Source: an uncultured Rhodanobacteraceae bacterium
GTDB lineage: Bacteria; Pseudomonadota; Gammaproteobacteria; Xanthomonadales; SZUA-5
Reading direction: 5' to 3'
NCBI GenBank assembly: GCA_937928755.1
Contig: CALEZI010000082.1
Span: 1-33,611 of the forward strand
DNA length: 33,611 nt
Position 1 is the stretch's first letter; each line of letters opens with the position of its first letter. The translations under genes and the position numbers were made by a program. The notes beneath the pieces are model-generated. The model was not told the origin of the DNA and did no database searches. It saw only the letters and a list, made by a program, of their open reading frames with translations. This document shows, piece by piece, positions 15,601 through 22,919 of this stretch.

Positions 15601-16248
15601 TCAGCTCGCCCAGGCCGGCTTGCCCGTGGGCGCGCGAGTTGGCGCAGCGGTTGCCGGTGCAGGGGAATGCGCCGGTGCCGCGGCCGCGCGCGCCGTGGGC
15701 GCCGACGGTGCGCCGTGGGTGCGGGTCGGTACGCCCATGAGGCGGGCGTAGTCCGGGTAGTCGGGCTCGACAGCCAACTTGACCACGTTGCGGTCGCCGC
15801 CCTTGGCGTCCTTCTCGACATCGACGCGGGCGAGGAACTCCAGGCCATCGAGGTCGTGGAATCCGGCGATGCGGCGCGCGGCGACCGCTGGCGGCGAGTT
15901 GTCCTGCGGATGGACGTTGCGGGCGCTGTTGAGCGCGGCCCGGAGGAAGCTGCGGCCCATCTGGCCCCAGGTCGGACCCTTGGCCGAATACAGCCCGATG
16001 TTGCTCCACAGCTTGCGCTTGGCGTATTCGCCGCCGGTGACCACGAACTCGGCGGAGAGGTACACCGCGCCGGTCTCGTAGGACTGCGTGGCGTAGCCGC
16101 CCGTCCAGCCTTGCGACGGGTCGTCGTACCCACCGGGCTTGATGGTCATGCGGACCGGCACCAGCGTGCCCTTGGGAATCAGGTCGAAGCCGCTCTGGGT
16201 ATCGGCATCGTTGAAATCGTTCCAACTCGAAGCATTGGGTGTGTTCAT
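15601..16248 (-). CDS. Conserved phage protein, probable ssDNA-binding role
   Basis: A 215-residue protein starting MNTPNASSWNDFNDADTQ. The core (LIPKGTLVPVRMTIKPGGY, GAVYLSAEFVVTGGEYAKRK, LWSNIGLYSAKGPTWGQMG) is beta-rich and would fit an OB-like fold. The last 45 residues are low-complexity P, A and T, like the tails of single-strand binding proteins. Between a RecA-like ATPase and a Cas4-like nuclease, an ssDNA-binding role in recombination is a reasonable inference. The ATG at 16248 has a GGAG site (ccaaggagtaaccc). Confidence 0.7.
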   Translation of the reverse strand: MNTPNASSWNDFNDADTQSGFDLIPKGTLVPVRMTIKPGGYDDPSQGWTGGYATQSYETGAVYLSAEFVVTGGEYAKRKLWSNIGLYSAKGPTWGQMGRSFLRAALNSARNVHPQDNSPPAVAARRIAGFHDLDGLEFLARVDVEKDAKGGDRNVVKLAVEPDYPDYARLMGVPTRTHGAPSAPTARAAAAPAHSPAPATAAPTRAPTGKPAWAS

Positions 16249-16251
16249 GGG

Positions 16252-17088
16252 TTACTCCTTGGAAGCGGTATGTGAGAGCGAGGTGGTGGCCGCGGCGGTG
16301 CCCGCGCACTTAGCGATCAACGCGCCGAGATCGGGCGGTTCGAGCAAGTCGAGGCGGCCGGAACGGTCCTTGGCGGGAAAGCCAAAGGGGTTGAGCGTGT
16401 GGGTCACGAAGGCGCGGTAGGAGGTGCCGTCGTCAGCCTTGATCTCGGCGAGGGTCACGACCTCATCGACAATCCCTGGCATCTGCAGCCCGGTCTTGCT
16501 GCCCTCGATCTGCGGCTCGAAGACCCTGCGGTTGAAGTCGTCGAGACGCTCATCGAGGATCGCGACGAAGACCACGTTCTTGCCGCGCGCGTGCTGCAGG
16601 TGCGTCAGCGCGCCGACCATTTCCTGGCCGAGCAGCCCGTAGGCGGCGCGCAGATCCGGCTTGCCGGAGCGGTCGCTGATGGCGCCTGGTTGCGACTTGC
16701 ACCAGGTGAAGCACAAGCGCGACATCTGGGTGATCGAGTCGACGAAGAAGGTCGCGTAGCGCTCGATCTGCGCCGGATCGCCGAACTGGCCGACAACGTG
16801 CTCGTAGTGCGCAACCGAGAACGCGGCCTCCGGCGGCAACGAGCGGTCCGGCCCGGCGAGGTAGACAAACAGATCGCGGCACTCGGGCCAGGATGCCGGG
16901 CGAATGGTGTCGCCGGGCCAACTCGCCACCGACAGATCGCCCGCCTCGATGTCGATGAACAGCGTCGTCGACGGTTCAAGGTCACGCAGCCGGGTGGTCT
17001 TGCCGATGCCGGATTTGCCGAGCATCAGCAGCTTCACGCCTTTGCGCTCTGCCATCCGTTGCTGCGCGGAGATGATGGGGAGGCTCAT
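16252..17088 (-). CDS. RecA-like AAA_24 ATPase
   Basis: A 278-residue P-loop ATPase. Walker A GKSGIGKT lies at 24-31, a first acidic strand LFIDIEAGD at 43-51, and Walker B-like FFVDSITQMSRL further on. The segment VVFVAILDERLDDFNRRVF resembles the sensor region of phage RecA/Sak4-like ATPases. In other phages such proteins promote annealing or strand exchange beside SSB and a Cas4-like nuclease, which is the same set seen here. The ATG at 17088 overlaps the antirepressor stop by ATGA; the open frame upstream to 17208 is rejected. Confidence 0.85.
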   Translation of the reverse strand: MSLPIISAQQRMAERKGVKLLMLGKSGIGKTTRLRDLEPSTTLFIDIEAGDLSVASWPGDTIRPASWPECRDLFVYLAGPDRSLPPEAAFSVAHYEHVVGQFGDPAQIERYATFFVDSITQMSRLCFTWCKSQPGAISDRSGKPDLRAAYGLLGQEMVGALTHLQHARGKNVVFVAILDERLDDFNRRVFEPQIEGSKTGLQMPGIVDEVVTLAEIKADDGTSYRAFVTHTLNPFGFPAKDRSGRLDLLEPPDLGALIAKCAGTAAATTSLSHTASKE

Positions 17089-17837
17089 GCGGCCTCCTTC
17101 AGCATCTCGGCGACCGCCGGATTCCAGAGGATTTGGTAACCACTGTGGCCGTTGCGGGAGTAAGGCATCGCCTCTGCCCAGGCATCGCCGGCTTCGGTCA
17201 GTTCCCACTCGTCGCGGTCATTGCGAGTCTGCAGACCGTTGTCGGACAGGAGCCTGTTCGTGGCCTTGGGCGAGCGGTTCAGCAGCTTGCCGAGCTGTGT
17301 GGCGTTCAAGGCGCACATCGGCTCGTTGGCGGCCGGCAGCGCGCGCCGCAGAACCTCGGTGGTAATGCCGGTGTTTTCCTGGATGCAGGTCAGCATCGCT
17401 GCCGCTGCGATTTCCGCCTTGACGCCCGGCACCTTGGCGACCGCGGCGCCGATCAGCAGGATCGCGCTGACTCGGTCGTGGGTCGGTACCGGCAAGGCGG
17501 CGAGCGTGCCCGGCGTCAGGTACGAACCGGTCTTCCGAATGGCCGGAATCACGTCGTGCGTGACCCAGCGCTTGAAGCGCTTGGCTTCGGCCTTGCGACT
17601 GCCGAGGATCAGCGCGTACAGGCCGGGTTCGTTGACGGTGGTCATGTCCTGATCACCGCCAGGGGTGTGAACTGAACTCACCCCCTTCTCGTCGGCGTCG
17701 AGGCGTTCGAGCGCCTTGCGATCCAGTTGCAGGGATGCCAAGACATCGGCAGCGACGAACCACGGCTGACCCTGGTCATCGGTGACGACGCGGAGCGATT
17801 GCCCTTCAAAGCTGAAGGGCGCGAGTTGCGTACTCAT
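17085..17837 (-). CDS. BRO-N domain phage antirepressor
   Basis: A 250-residue protein. Residues 1-105 are a BRO-N domain (APFSFEGQSLRVVTDDQGQPW, FVAADVLASLQL, NEPGLYALILGSRKAEA, KRFKRWVTHDVIPAIRKTGSY). The C-terminal half has an HTH-like block (NATQLGKLLNRSPKATNRLL) and a KilA-like ending with SGYQILWNPAVAEML. BRO antirepressors bind DNA or repressors to free early promoters. It is the third gene of the early operon, a fitting place for feedback on the operator cluster at 18595-18704. It overlaps the ATPase gene by four bases. Confidence 0.9.
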   Translation of the reverse strand: MSTQLAPFSFEGQSLRVVTDDQGQPWFVAADVLASLQLDRKALERLDADEKGVSSVHTPGGDQDMTTVNEPGLYALILGSRKAEAKRFKRWVTHDVIPAIRKTGSYLTPGTLAALPVPTHDRVSAILLIGAAVAKVPGVKAEIAAAAMLTCIQENTGITTEVLRRALPAANEPMCALNATQLGKLLNRSPKATNRLLSDNGLQTRNDRDEWELTEAGDAWAEAMPYSRNGHSGYQILWNPAVAEMLKEAA

Positions 17838-17841
17838 GGAT

Positions 17842-18321
17842 TCAGTCCTCGGAGATGGTGGTCAGGCGGAAGGTCGGCTTGCCCGGCTTCACGGTGCGGG
17901 CGGCGGCGAACTGATCGCGAAGCGTCGGCGGCCAGTTGTTGAACCGCGATTCGCTGACGGCGTAATCGACGTCGATGAAGTCCTCGACCTTTTCGCCGGC
18001 AGCGGCAATCCGCTGGGCGATGGCGGCGAGCTTGGTTTGGTCCCAGGACACGCGCTTGGGCACGTCGACGGTGATGCGGATGCCGCCGTCGTCGATGTGC
18101 ACGGTGCCGAAGTCCTTGCCAGCGTCGGCGCGCGCCGACTGGATGCGTTCGGCGTAGCTGCGGTCCAGCGCCGCATCGACCTTGGCGCGCTGCTGCTTGT
18201 GCCAGCCGAGGAGTTCGTCGAGGTTGCGGACAATCTCAGCGAGTTGCGTTCCCGGCAGCGCAGCCAGGTCGGCGACTGTGAGTGCGGTGAGGCGGTCAGG
18301 GAGAACGGTGAGTGCAGTCAT
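17842..18321 (-). CDS. Conserved phage early protein of unknown function
   Basis: A 159-residue protein with an N-terminal helix pair (TALTVADLAALPGTQLAEIV, DELLGWHKQQRAKVDAALD) and a central strand pair (GTVHIDDGGIRITVDVPKRVS). The end reads VDYAVSESRFNNWPPTLRDQFAAARTV, which is charged and compact. No family name is certain. It lies four bases before the antirepressor gene and 11 bases after the HTH gene, so it is in the same operon. The ATG at 18321 is preferred over the longer frame to 18492, which would run through the HTH gene. Confidence 0.75.
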   Translation of the reverse strand: MTALTVLPDRLTALTVADLAALPGTQLAEIVRNLDELLGWHKQQRAKVDAALDRSYAERIQSARADAGKDFGTVHIDDGGIRITVDVPKRVSWDQTKLAAIAQRIAAAGEKVEDFIDVDYAVSESRFNNWPPTLRDQFAAARTVKPGKPTFRLTTISED

Positions 18322-18332
18322 GGCGGCCACCC

Positions 18333-18581
18333 TCACGCCGATGCGTGCTGGTAAGTGGAGTCGTGCAGCACCCGGCGCTCGAAGTCGATCACCGACTCCA
18401 GCGGGTAGCCGACGCGCTTGGACAACTTCAGGTACTTCGGGCCGCGGCCTTCCGAGCGCCACCGCTGCAACGTCTTGGGGCTGACGCCCCAACGGTTGGC
18501 GACTTCGTTTTCGTTCAAGACCCGGCGGTCGCCGGGGGCCAGGTCACTGATGGGCGGGGTACTGCGTGCTTGAGCTTGCAT
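18333..18581 (-). CDS. AlpA-like helix-turn-helix regulator, first gene of early operon
   Basis: An 82-residue protein. NENEVANRWGVSPKTLQRWRSEG is a clear helix-turn-helix, followed by GPKYLKLSKRVGYPLESVIDFE, the usual wing of AlpA/MerR-like excisionase regulators. The ATG at 18581 has an AGGA site (GAGGAACAG). Just upstream is a perfect palindrome, GATTCCGC-T-GCGGAATC (18595-18611), and a cluster of CACTGGCGAAT sites, so it may regulate itself or the operon. It is 11 bases before the next gene. The frame extends to 18680 through those sites and is rejected. Confidence 0.85.
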   Translation of the reverse strand: MQAQARSTPPISDLAPGDRRVLNENEVANRWGVSPKTLQRWRSEGRGPKYLKLSKRVGYPLESVIDFERRVLHDSTYQHASA

Positions 18582-18594
18582 CTGTTCCTCCAAT

Positions 18595-18704
18595 GATTCC
18601 GCTGCGGAATCGGTGGAGGAATTCCAGGCTTTCAGTGGCGAATTGCCGATGGACGCACTGGCGAATGTTTCCGGTCGCAAATATTCGCCAGTGGTTCGCC
18701 AACG
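18595..18704. promoter_or_regulatory. Operator cluster of the early operon
   Basis: Four related 11-mers lie upstream of the first early gene: CAGTGGCGAAT (18633-18643), CACTGGCGAAT (18656-18666), ATTCGCCAGTG (18683-18693) and GTTCGCCAACG (18694-18704). The second and third are exact inverted repeats. A separate perfect palindrome with arms GATTCCGC and GCGGAATC (18595-18611) overlaps the leader. This looks like a two-protein switch region; the binding proteins are unknown. Confidence 0.7.
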
Positions 18705-18767
18705 CCAGAAACGGCAACGGCGAGCACGAGGCTCGCCGCTGGAGGGTGGATCGGTGTCGGGATCAGG

Positions 18768-19229
18768 TCAGCGCTCGGGGAAGCCCAGCATTCGGCGCTG
18801 CTCGTTCCAGTCGCGCGGGATCACGTCGATGCGACCGCGCAGGGCGTGCAGATTGATGTGGCGTGGCTGCCGACCCTCGACGATGGCGGTGATGATGTCG
18901 GGGGCCAGCAGCGTCATCCGCAGGATCTCCGAGATCCAGCCGCGTTCGAGCTTCTGCTTTCGGGCCAGATCGCCGACGTGCGGATAGCGCCCGTCCTCCA
19001 GCAGCTTCTGCCAATAGAAGCCCTTGCCCAGCGCCTTGATCATGGGCTCGTCGAAGCCGCCGACCGACGCATCCGTCGGCGCCGACGGTGGTGGCGTTAG
19101 CACCTTGCGGTTCTGGCGGCGTTTGATCGTCAACGGCACCGAGGTCACCCGCTGACCGTTGTTGATATAGCTGCGTGGATCGGCCCCGGTCTCGATGGTG
19201 ACCGCAAACCGCCGTGAGTCCTTGCTCAT
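18768..19229 (-). CDS. HTH-like protein coupled to the recombinase
   Basis: A 153-residue protein with an N-terminal strand-rich part (RRFAVTIETGADPRSYI, VTSVPLTIKRR) and a C-terminal ParB/KorB-like HTH (GDLARKQKLERGWISEILRM, LLAPDIITAIVEGRQP). It is commonly found directly after serine recombinases of this type. Its ATG overlaps the recombinase stop by four bases (ATGA at 19226-19229). A role as recombination directionality or partner factor is a fair guess, as is regulation of the operator cluster just downstream; neither is shown. Confidence 0.75.
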   Translation of the reverse strand: MSKDSRRFAVTIETGADPRSYINNGQRVTSVPLTIKRRQNRKVLTPPPSAPTDASVGGFDEPMIKALGKGFYWQKLLEDGRYPHVGDLARKQKLERGWISEILRMTLLAPDIITAIVEGRQPRHINLHALRGRIDVIPRDWNEQRRMLGFPER

Positions 19230-20638
19230 GCGGCGGCCTCCTGCTCCTGGTGCTCGTCAACCAGCGGGTGGCTGCAAACATCTGGGCCCAGGCCCATCCA
19301 GCCGTCCTCCCGCCAGTGGATGTCCAAACCGTCACCCTGCAGTTGGATGCGCTCGATCAGCAGTCGCAGGATCCGCTGCTGTTCGGCGGGGAATAGTTGT
19401 GCCCAGACATCCCCGATGCGCCGCATGCCCACGACCACCTGCGCTTCGTCGAGGCCTGCGCCTTCCGGACGGCGCAGACAGGCGCGCCAAACGCCGATCA
19501 GCACCTCGGGCGCTGTCAGCGCGGCATGGACTTGGGCCAACACCGCATTTTCGATGTCGGCCGCCGGAAGGTGTCCAATGTTGGGTACGTCCGCGCGGCG
19601 CTGGGTGCCGGCAACGTGAACCTTGTGCATTTCTGGGACGTAGTAACGGTAGCAACGGCCATTCTTCTTTCGCGTGTACGAGTGGATCATCCGTTGCCCA
19701 TCGGGCGCGAATAGCAGCCCAGCGAGCAAGGCAGGATGCTTCGGCAGAACATCGCGTGGCCCCTGCTTTCGGCGCTCCATGAACGCCTGCACTGCGTCCC
19801 ATGCCTCCTGCGCAACGATGGCCTGGTGTTGGCCGGAATACGCCTGACCGCGGTGGGTCAGATCACCGAGATAAATCCGGTTGCGCAGCATCTTGAAGAT
19901 GAACTTCTGATCGATGGGGTTGCCAGCCCGATGGCGGCCTGTCTGCGTCACCCAGGACTTGGTGGTGACCCCCTCCAGGGCCAGTTCACGCACGATCCGC
20001 GCTGCCGAACCGTGTTCGGCGTAGCCGCGGAAGATGTCGCGCACCAGGGCAGCCTCTCGTTCGTTGACCACGAGCTTGCGTTCGACCACGTCGTAGCCCA
20101 GCGGGGGCACGCCGCCCATCCACATGCCCTTGGCCTTGCTGGCAGCGATCTTGTCGCGGATGCGCTCGCCGGTGACCTCGCGCTCGAACTGTGCGAAGGA
20201 GAGCAGGATGTTTAGGGTAAGCCGGCCCATCGACGTCGTGGTGTTGAACTGCTGCGTCACTGACACAAAGGAGACGTTGTTGCGGTCAAAGACGTCTACG
20301 AGCCTGGCGAAGTCGGCGAGCGCGCGCGTCAGGCGGTCGATCTTGTAGACCACCACGATGTCGACCCGCTTGGCCTCGATGTCGGCGAGCAAACGCCGCA
20401 GGCCAGGACGTTCCACGTTGCCGCCCGAGAATCCGCCGTCGTCATAGCCGTCGTCGAGCGCGAGCCAACCCTCGTGTCGCTGACTGGCGACGAAGGCGAG
20501 GCCCGCGTCGCGCTGGGCTTCGAGGCTGTTGTATTCCTGATCGAGCCCCTCGTCGCTGGACTTGCGCGTGTAGATCGCGCAGCGCTTTTTCGAGACGACG
20601 GGCGCAGGAGGCGCAGAAGTCGTGCTCTGCGCTTTCAT
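19226..20638 (-). CDS. Large serine recombinase (phage integrase type)
   Basis: A 470-residue site-specific recombinase. The catalytic domain has AIYTRKSSDEG with the nucleophile Ser27 in YTRKS, GFSGGNVERPGL at 69-80 and YKIDRLTR at 98-105. The long helix and DNA-binding domain follow (GMWMGGVPPLGYDVVERKL). The later zinc-ribbon region LLAGLLFAPDGQRM lacks the usual cysteines, as do some subfamilies with DUF2924 partners. It should carry out integration and excision of the phage. The ATG at 20638 overlaps the DUF2924 stop by ATGA; a longer frame to 20683 is rejected. Confidence 0.92.
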   Translation of the reverse strand: MKAQSTTSAPPAPVVSKKRCAIYTRKSSDEGLDQEYNSLEAQRDAGLAFVASQRHEGWLALDDGYDDGGFSGGNVERPGLRRLLADIEAKRVDIVVVYKIDRLTRALADFARLVDVFDRNNVSFVSVTQQFNTTTSMGRLTLNILLSFAQFEREVTGERIRDKIAASKAKGMWMGGVPPLGYDVVERKLVVNEREAALVRDIFRGYAEHGSAARIVRELALEGVTTKSWVTQTGRHRAGNPIDQKFIFKMLRNRIYLGDLTHRGQAYSGQHQAIVAQEAWDAVQAFMERRKQGPRDVLPKHPALLAGLLFAPDGQRMIHSYTRKKNGRCYRYYVPEMHKVHVAGTQRRADVPNIGHLPAADIENAVLAQVHAALTAPEVLIGVWRACLRRPEGAGLDEAQVVVGMRRIGDVWAQLFPAEQQRILRLLIERIQLQGDGLDIHWREDGWMGLGPDVCSHPLVDEHQEQEAAA

Positions 20639-21096
20639 CCGCGCTCCTTGGTGGTCAGCCCAAAGAACGCCGGGCCCGACCACCGCGTGCCTGCGATGTG
20701 GCAGGCGATGGCGGTCAGGCTGGTGTAGCGCCGGCCTTGGTACTCGAAGTCGTTCGGCCCGCGCACCAGGACGCGGTGCTCTACGTCATCGAACACTCGC
20801 GTCAGCATCGTGCCGGGCAACAGGCGGTTGGCGTCGCGGCGCATGGCCCGCGGCAGCAACCCGGTCTCGCCGATCTCTTCCAGTTGCTTGCGAATCGATG
20901 GCTTCAGGCCGCCGAAGGCGCGTTCCTGCAGCCGGTAGGCAAGTCGAGATTCCAGCCAGACACGCTGATGGTGGCCGGGACGCTCGTCGAAATGTCCATC
21001 CCACAGGGCCCACAACTGGTCCATCGACAAGTGCGGCAAGTGGGCGACGCGCGCGGCGACCGTCGTAGCATCGGGGTTGGCATTGGGCTTCGACAT
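20635..21096 (-). CDS. DUF2924 protein, recombinase partner
   Basis: A 153-residue protein with MSMDQLWALWDGHF-like early segment, RVWLESRLAYRLQERAFGGL and a C-terminal strand part (LPGTMLTRVFDDVEHRVLVR, FEYQGRRYTSLTAIACHI, GTRWSGPAFFGL), the DUF2924 pattern. DUF2924 genes are nearly always beside serine recombinases and are thought to assist them; the last block resembles a RAMA/winged-helix DNA-binding unit. The ATG overlaps the stop of the upstream 66-residue ORF (TGATG), with an AAAGGAG site inside that ORF. Confidence 0.9.
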   Translation of the reverse strand: MSKPNANPDATTVAARVAHLPHLSMDQLWALWDGHFDERPGHHQRVWLESRLAYRLQERAFGGLKPSIRKQLEEIGETGLLPRAMRRDANRLLPGTMLTRVFDDVEHRVLVRGPNDFEYQGRRYTSLTAIACHIAGTRWSGPAFFGLTTKERG

Positions 21097-21296
21097 CAGC
21101 GAACTCCTTTCAGTTGAGAGGGGTTCGCATGAACACGCTGCTGGCCACCAAAGCCAAGGCCAACCGCGCTCTCGCTGTTCGCAGCCGACGTAGTGTGTTG
21201 GCGCAGCCGCAGGAACGCGGCGGACAGCAGATCGACGATCTCCTGGTGCGGATGCCGCGGCGCTTCAGGGCTGGAGGAAAGTTCGTGATGAAACAT
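21096..21296 (-). CDS. Small coupled ORF ending in the LGFxxxQRVH peptide
   Basis: A 66-residue ORF (MFHHELSSSPEAPRHPHQEI, VDLLSAAFLRLRQHT, ending VGLGFGGQQRVHANPSQLKGVR). Its stop overlaps the DUF2924 start as TGATG, which supports real translation. The helix EIVDLLSAAFLRLR followed by the LGFGGQQRVH tail resembles small proteins I associate with recombinase operons, but no family is named. This is the one place where the repeat element is inside a plausible gene. Confidence is moderate because the protein is short and has no firm homologue. Confidence 0.55.
   Translation of the reverse strand: MFHHELSSSPEAPRHPHQEIVDLLSAAFLRLRQHTTSAANSESAVGLGFGGQQRVHANPSQLKGVR
21128..21158 (-). repeat. LGFxxEQRVH element, copy 6 (minus strand)
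   Basis: On the minus strand CTTGGCTT, seven variable bases, then CAGCAGCGTGTTCATG (21158 to 21128), 31 bases before the DUF2924 ATG. The least conserved copy: GAA is replaced by CAG. It reads LGFGGQQRVH at the C-terminus of the coupled ORF. Confidence 0.8.
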
Positions 21297-21511
21297 GATG
21301 GGCGCTGAGGTAGTGAACGCTGCTCATGCTAGGAACGACCTGCCCTTGAAGTAACGGGAGTGCGAGGGAATGCGCGGTAGTCGAATTTGTGCAGTTCTTC
21401 CTTGGCCGCGAGGTCCCGCTGACGCACACATCCAACACCTCGGAAGGCAACTGATCCAATTGTGGCCAGATTGTCGCGGACCTCCGCGCCATCGTCGTTA
21501 TGCCAAAGTAC

Positions 21512-22759
21512 TCATGTCACACGCCACCAGGGCAACACCGGCATGGTGGAACCTATCTGCCGACTTTCCAAGACAGGCACCCACCGACGCATTGACTCAA
21601 TCAGTGCGAGGCGCTGCTGATGAATCAGCTCGGCCGATGCCTCATCTAGCGAAAGGCCCAGCCAGACCCTCGCCGCATCAACGCGCACGGAAAGGGGCTC
21701 TTCCTGATGAGCCGTGACTTCAAGCGCGGCTTCCTTGAGAAAAGGCGACTCATACAATGCGTCTTCGCAAATCATTCGACTGACGAAGTCCACGCACTCC
21801 CACAAGAAGGCCGGTTGTTCGACATTGAGATTCGCGATGGCGGCGTCACTTCCCAGAGCGAGCTCAACGCGTTCTTGCCGGGACGGGTGTGACGTGTCTT
21901 TCAATCGTGACAGTTGCGACGCGCCCGCACTAAAAACCGCATGGAAGCAAAGACCCGCGACGAGCGTCACCCATCGACGCCCCTCCTGCGCCGCCAACAT
22001 AGAACAGAACACCGCCCGCGACTCGCGACCCAGTGCATCTCCTAGCAAAGCCGTGTCGACGTGATCCAAATACAAGCGAGTCCAATAAAGCGCTTGGACA
22101 TCCGCGTCGAACTCGCGGGTACGGGAGTACACCTTTGGATGATTCAGGTCCACCAATCCGACGGGCGCCGCTAAGCGCACCAATGTGGGGCCGGACGCTC
22201 TGAGAATTTGCAGCGCCGTATCGCTTTCATCCGTGGCCACGGTGAGGTGCCCTCGGAAAAGATGGGCTGCTTCGTGAAACAAGAGAAATAGCGTGGCGGC
22301 GGTCACTACTAGCTGCGCAATCGCAACGGCGGTCCGTTCGTCAATTGACCTCAAGCCCAGTACTCGCAGCGGCACGGGTGCGGCCACCGACGACTCACGT
22401 AGACCACGCGCGGCTGCGGCAACAAGAACACTCAGTCGCTGTATTGCTAATAGCCCATTACGCGTGACGACGATAACTGACTCTTTCTCTTTGGGGCCTT
22501 GCGGAAAAGCCCAAGCGCTGACCGAAGGCCCATCGGTTACACAAAGCGAAATCTGTCTATCCGAGCAGTGACGAGTCAGCCACGCTGCAACTCCTTGAGC
22601 CAGGCGCCATTGGTCATAAACGCCCGACTCCCGGACGCGGCGTACGGGTAGGCGTTTGCCGTAGTTCTCCTTGTAAAGGCGCCGCTGCTGCCCCAGCCAA
22701 TTCTGGTAGGCCGGATGCACAACTGCATCCGAATGAGTCTCGTTTCGTCTGATATCCAT
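21512..22759 (-). CDS. HExxH metallopeptidase-like protein, possibly Lit-like
   Basis: A 415-residue protein. A hydrophobic helix (AIAQLVVTAATLFLL) leads into FHEAAHLFRGH, with zinc ligands H162 and H166. A second acidic site follows at EFDAD (E217), spaced as in gluzincins. This layout recalls the Lit (U49) proteases of phage exclusion, which cut EF-Tu, but the match is only to the motif and spacing. The ATG at 22759 is preferred over the TTG at 22819 because it has an AGGG site. It lies next to the helicase gene in the same direction, suggesting a shared defence role. No secretion signal is seen. Confidence 0.6.
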   Translation of the reverse strand: MDIRRNETHSDAVVHPAYQNWLGQQRRLYKENYGKRLPVRRVRESGVYDQWRLAQGVAAWLTRHCSDRQISLCVTDGPSVSAWAFPQGPKEKESVIVVTRNGLLAIQRLSVLVAAAARGLRESSVAAPVPLRVLGLRSIDERTAVAIAQLVVTAATLFLLFHEAAHLFRGHLTVATDESDTALQILRASGPTLVRLAAPVGLVDLNHPKVYSRTREFDADVQALYWTRLYLDHVDTALLGDALGRESRAVFCSMLAAQEGRRWVTLVAGLCFHAVFSAGASQLSRLKDTSHPSRQERVELALGSDAAIANLNVEQPAFLWECVDFVSRMICEDALYESPFLKEAALEVTAHQEEPLSVRVDAARVWLGLSLDEASAELIHQQRLALIESMRRWVPVLESRQIGSTMPVLPWWRVT

Positions 22760-22858
22760 CAGCCCTGTGAACCAGCATGCCGCAGGACGGTCATTCGACC
22801 GGGGCCTCCAGACCTCCAAGGAATGCTTCGAATGACAACGTCTGGGCCATAGGTGGGT

Positions 22859-22916
22859 GCTGGTGTCGGCAGCCAGTGTTCCAGCGAACAGCTCCTGCGC
22901 GGAATCTGTGTCGAGA
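22859..22916 (-). pseudogene. Fragment resembling an ImmA/IrrE C-terminus
   Basis: On the minus strand the bases encode TDSAQELFAGTLAADTS, close to SDTAQEPFAGTLAGDAS of the ImmA-like gene at 26542-27462; DNA is about 80% alike over roughly 53 bases (compare 26767-26816). No start codon or metal site remains. It sits between the helicase stop and the peptidase start, so it is a remnant of an older gene order. Confidence 0.65.
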
Positions 22917-22919
22917 CCG

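Noticed and set aside
21265..21492. Minus-strand 75-codon frame
   Set aside because: No coding pattern, no ribosome site and no likeness to any family; the gap 21297-21511 shows no clear feature.
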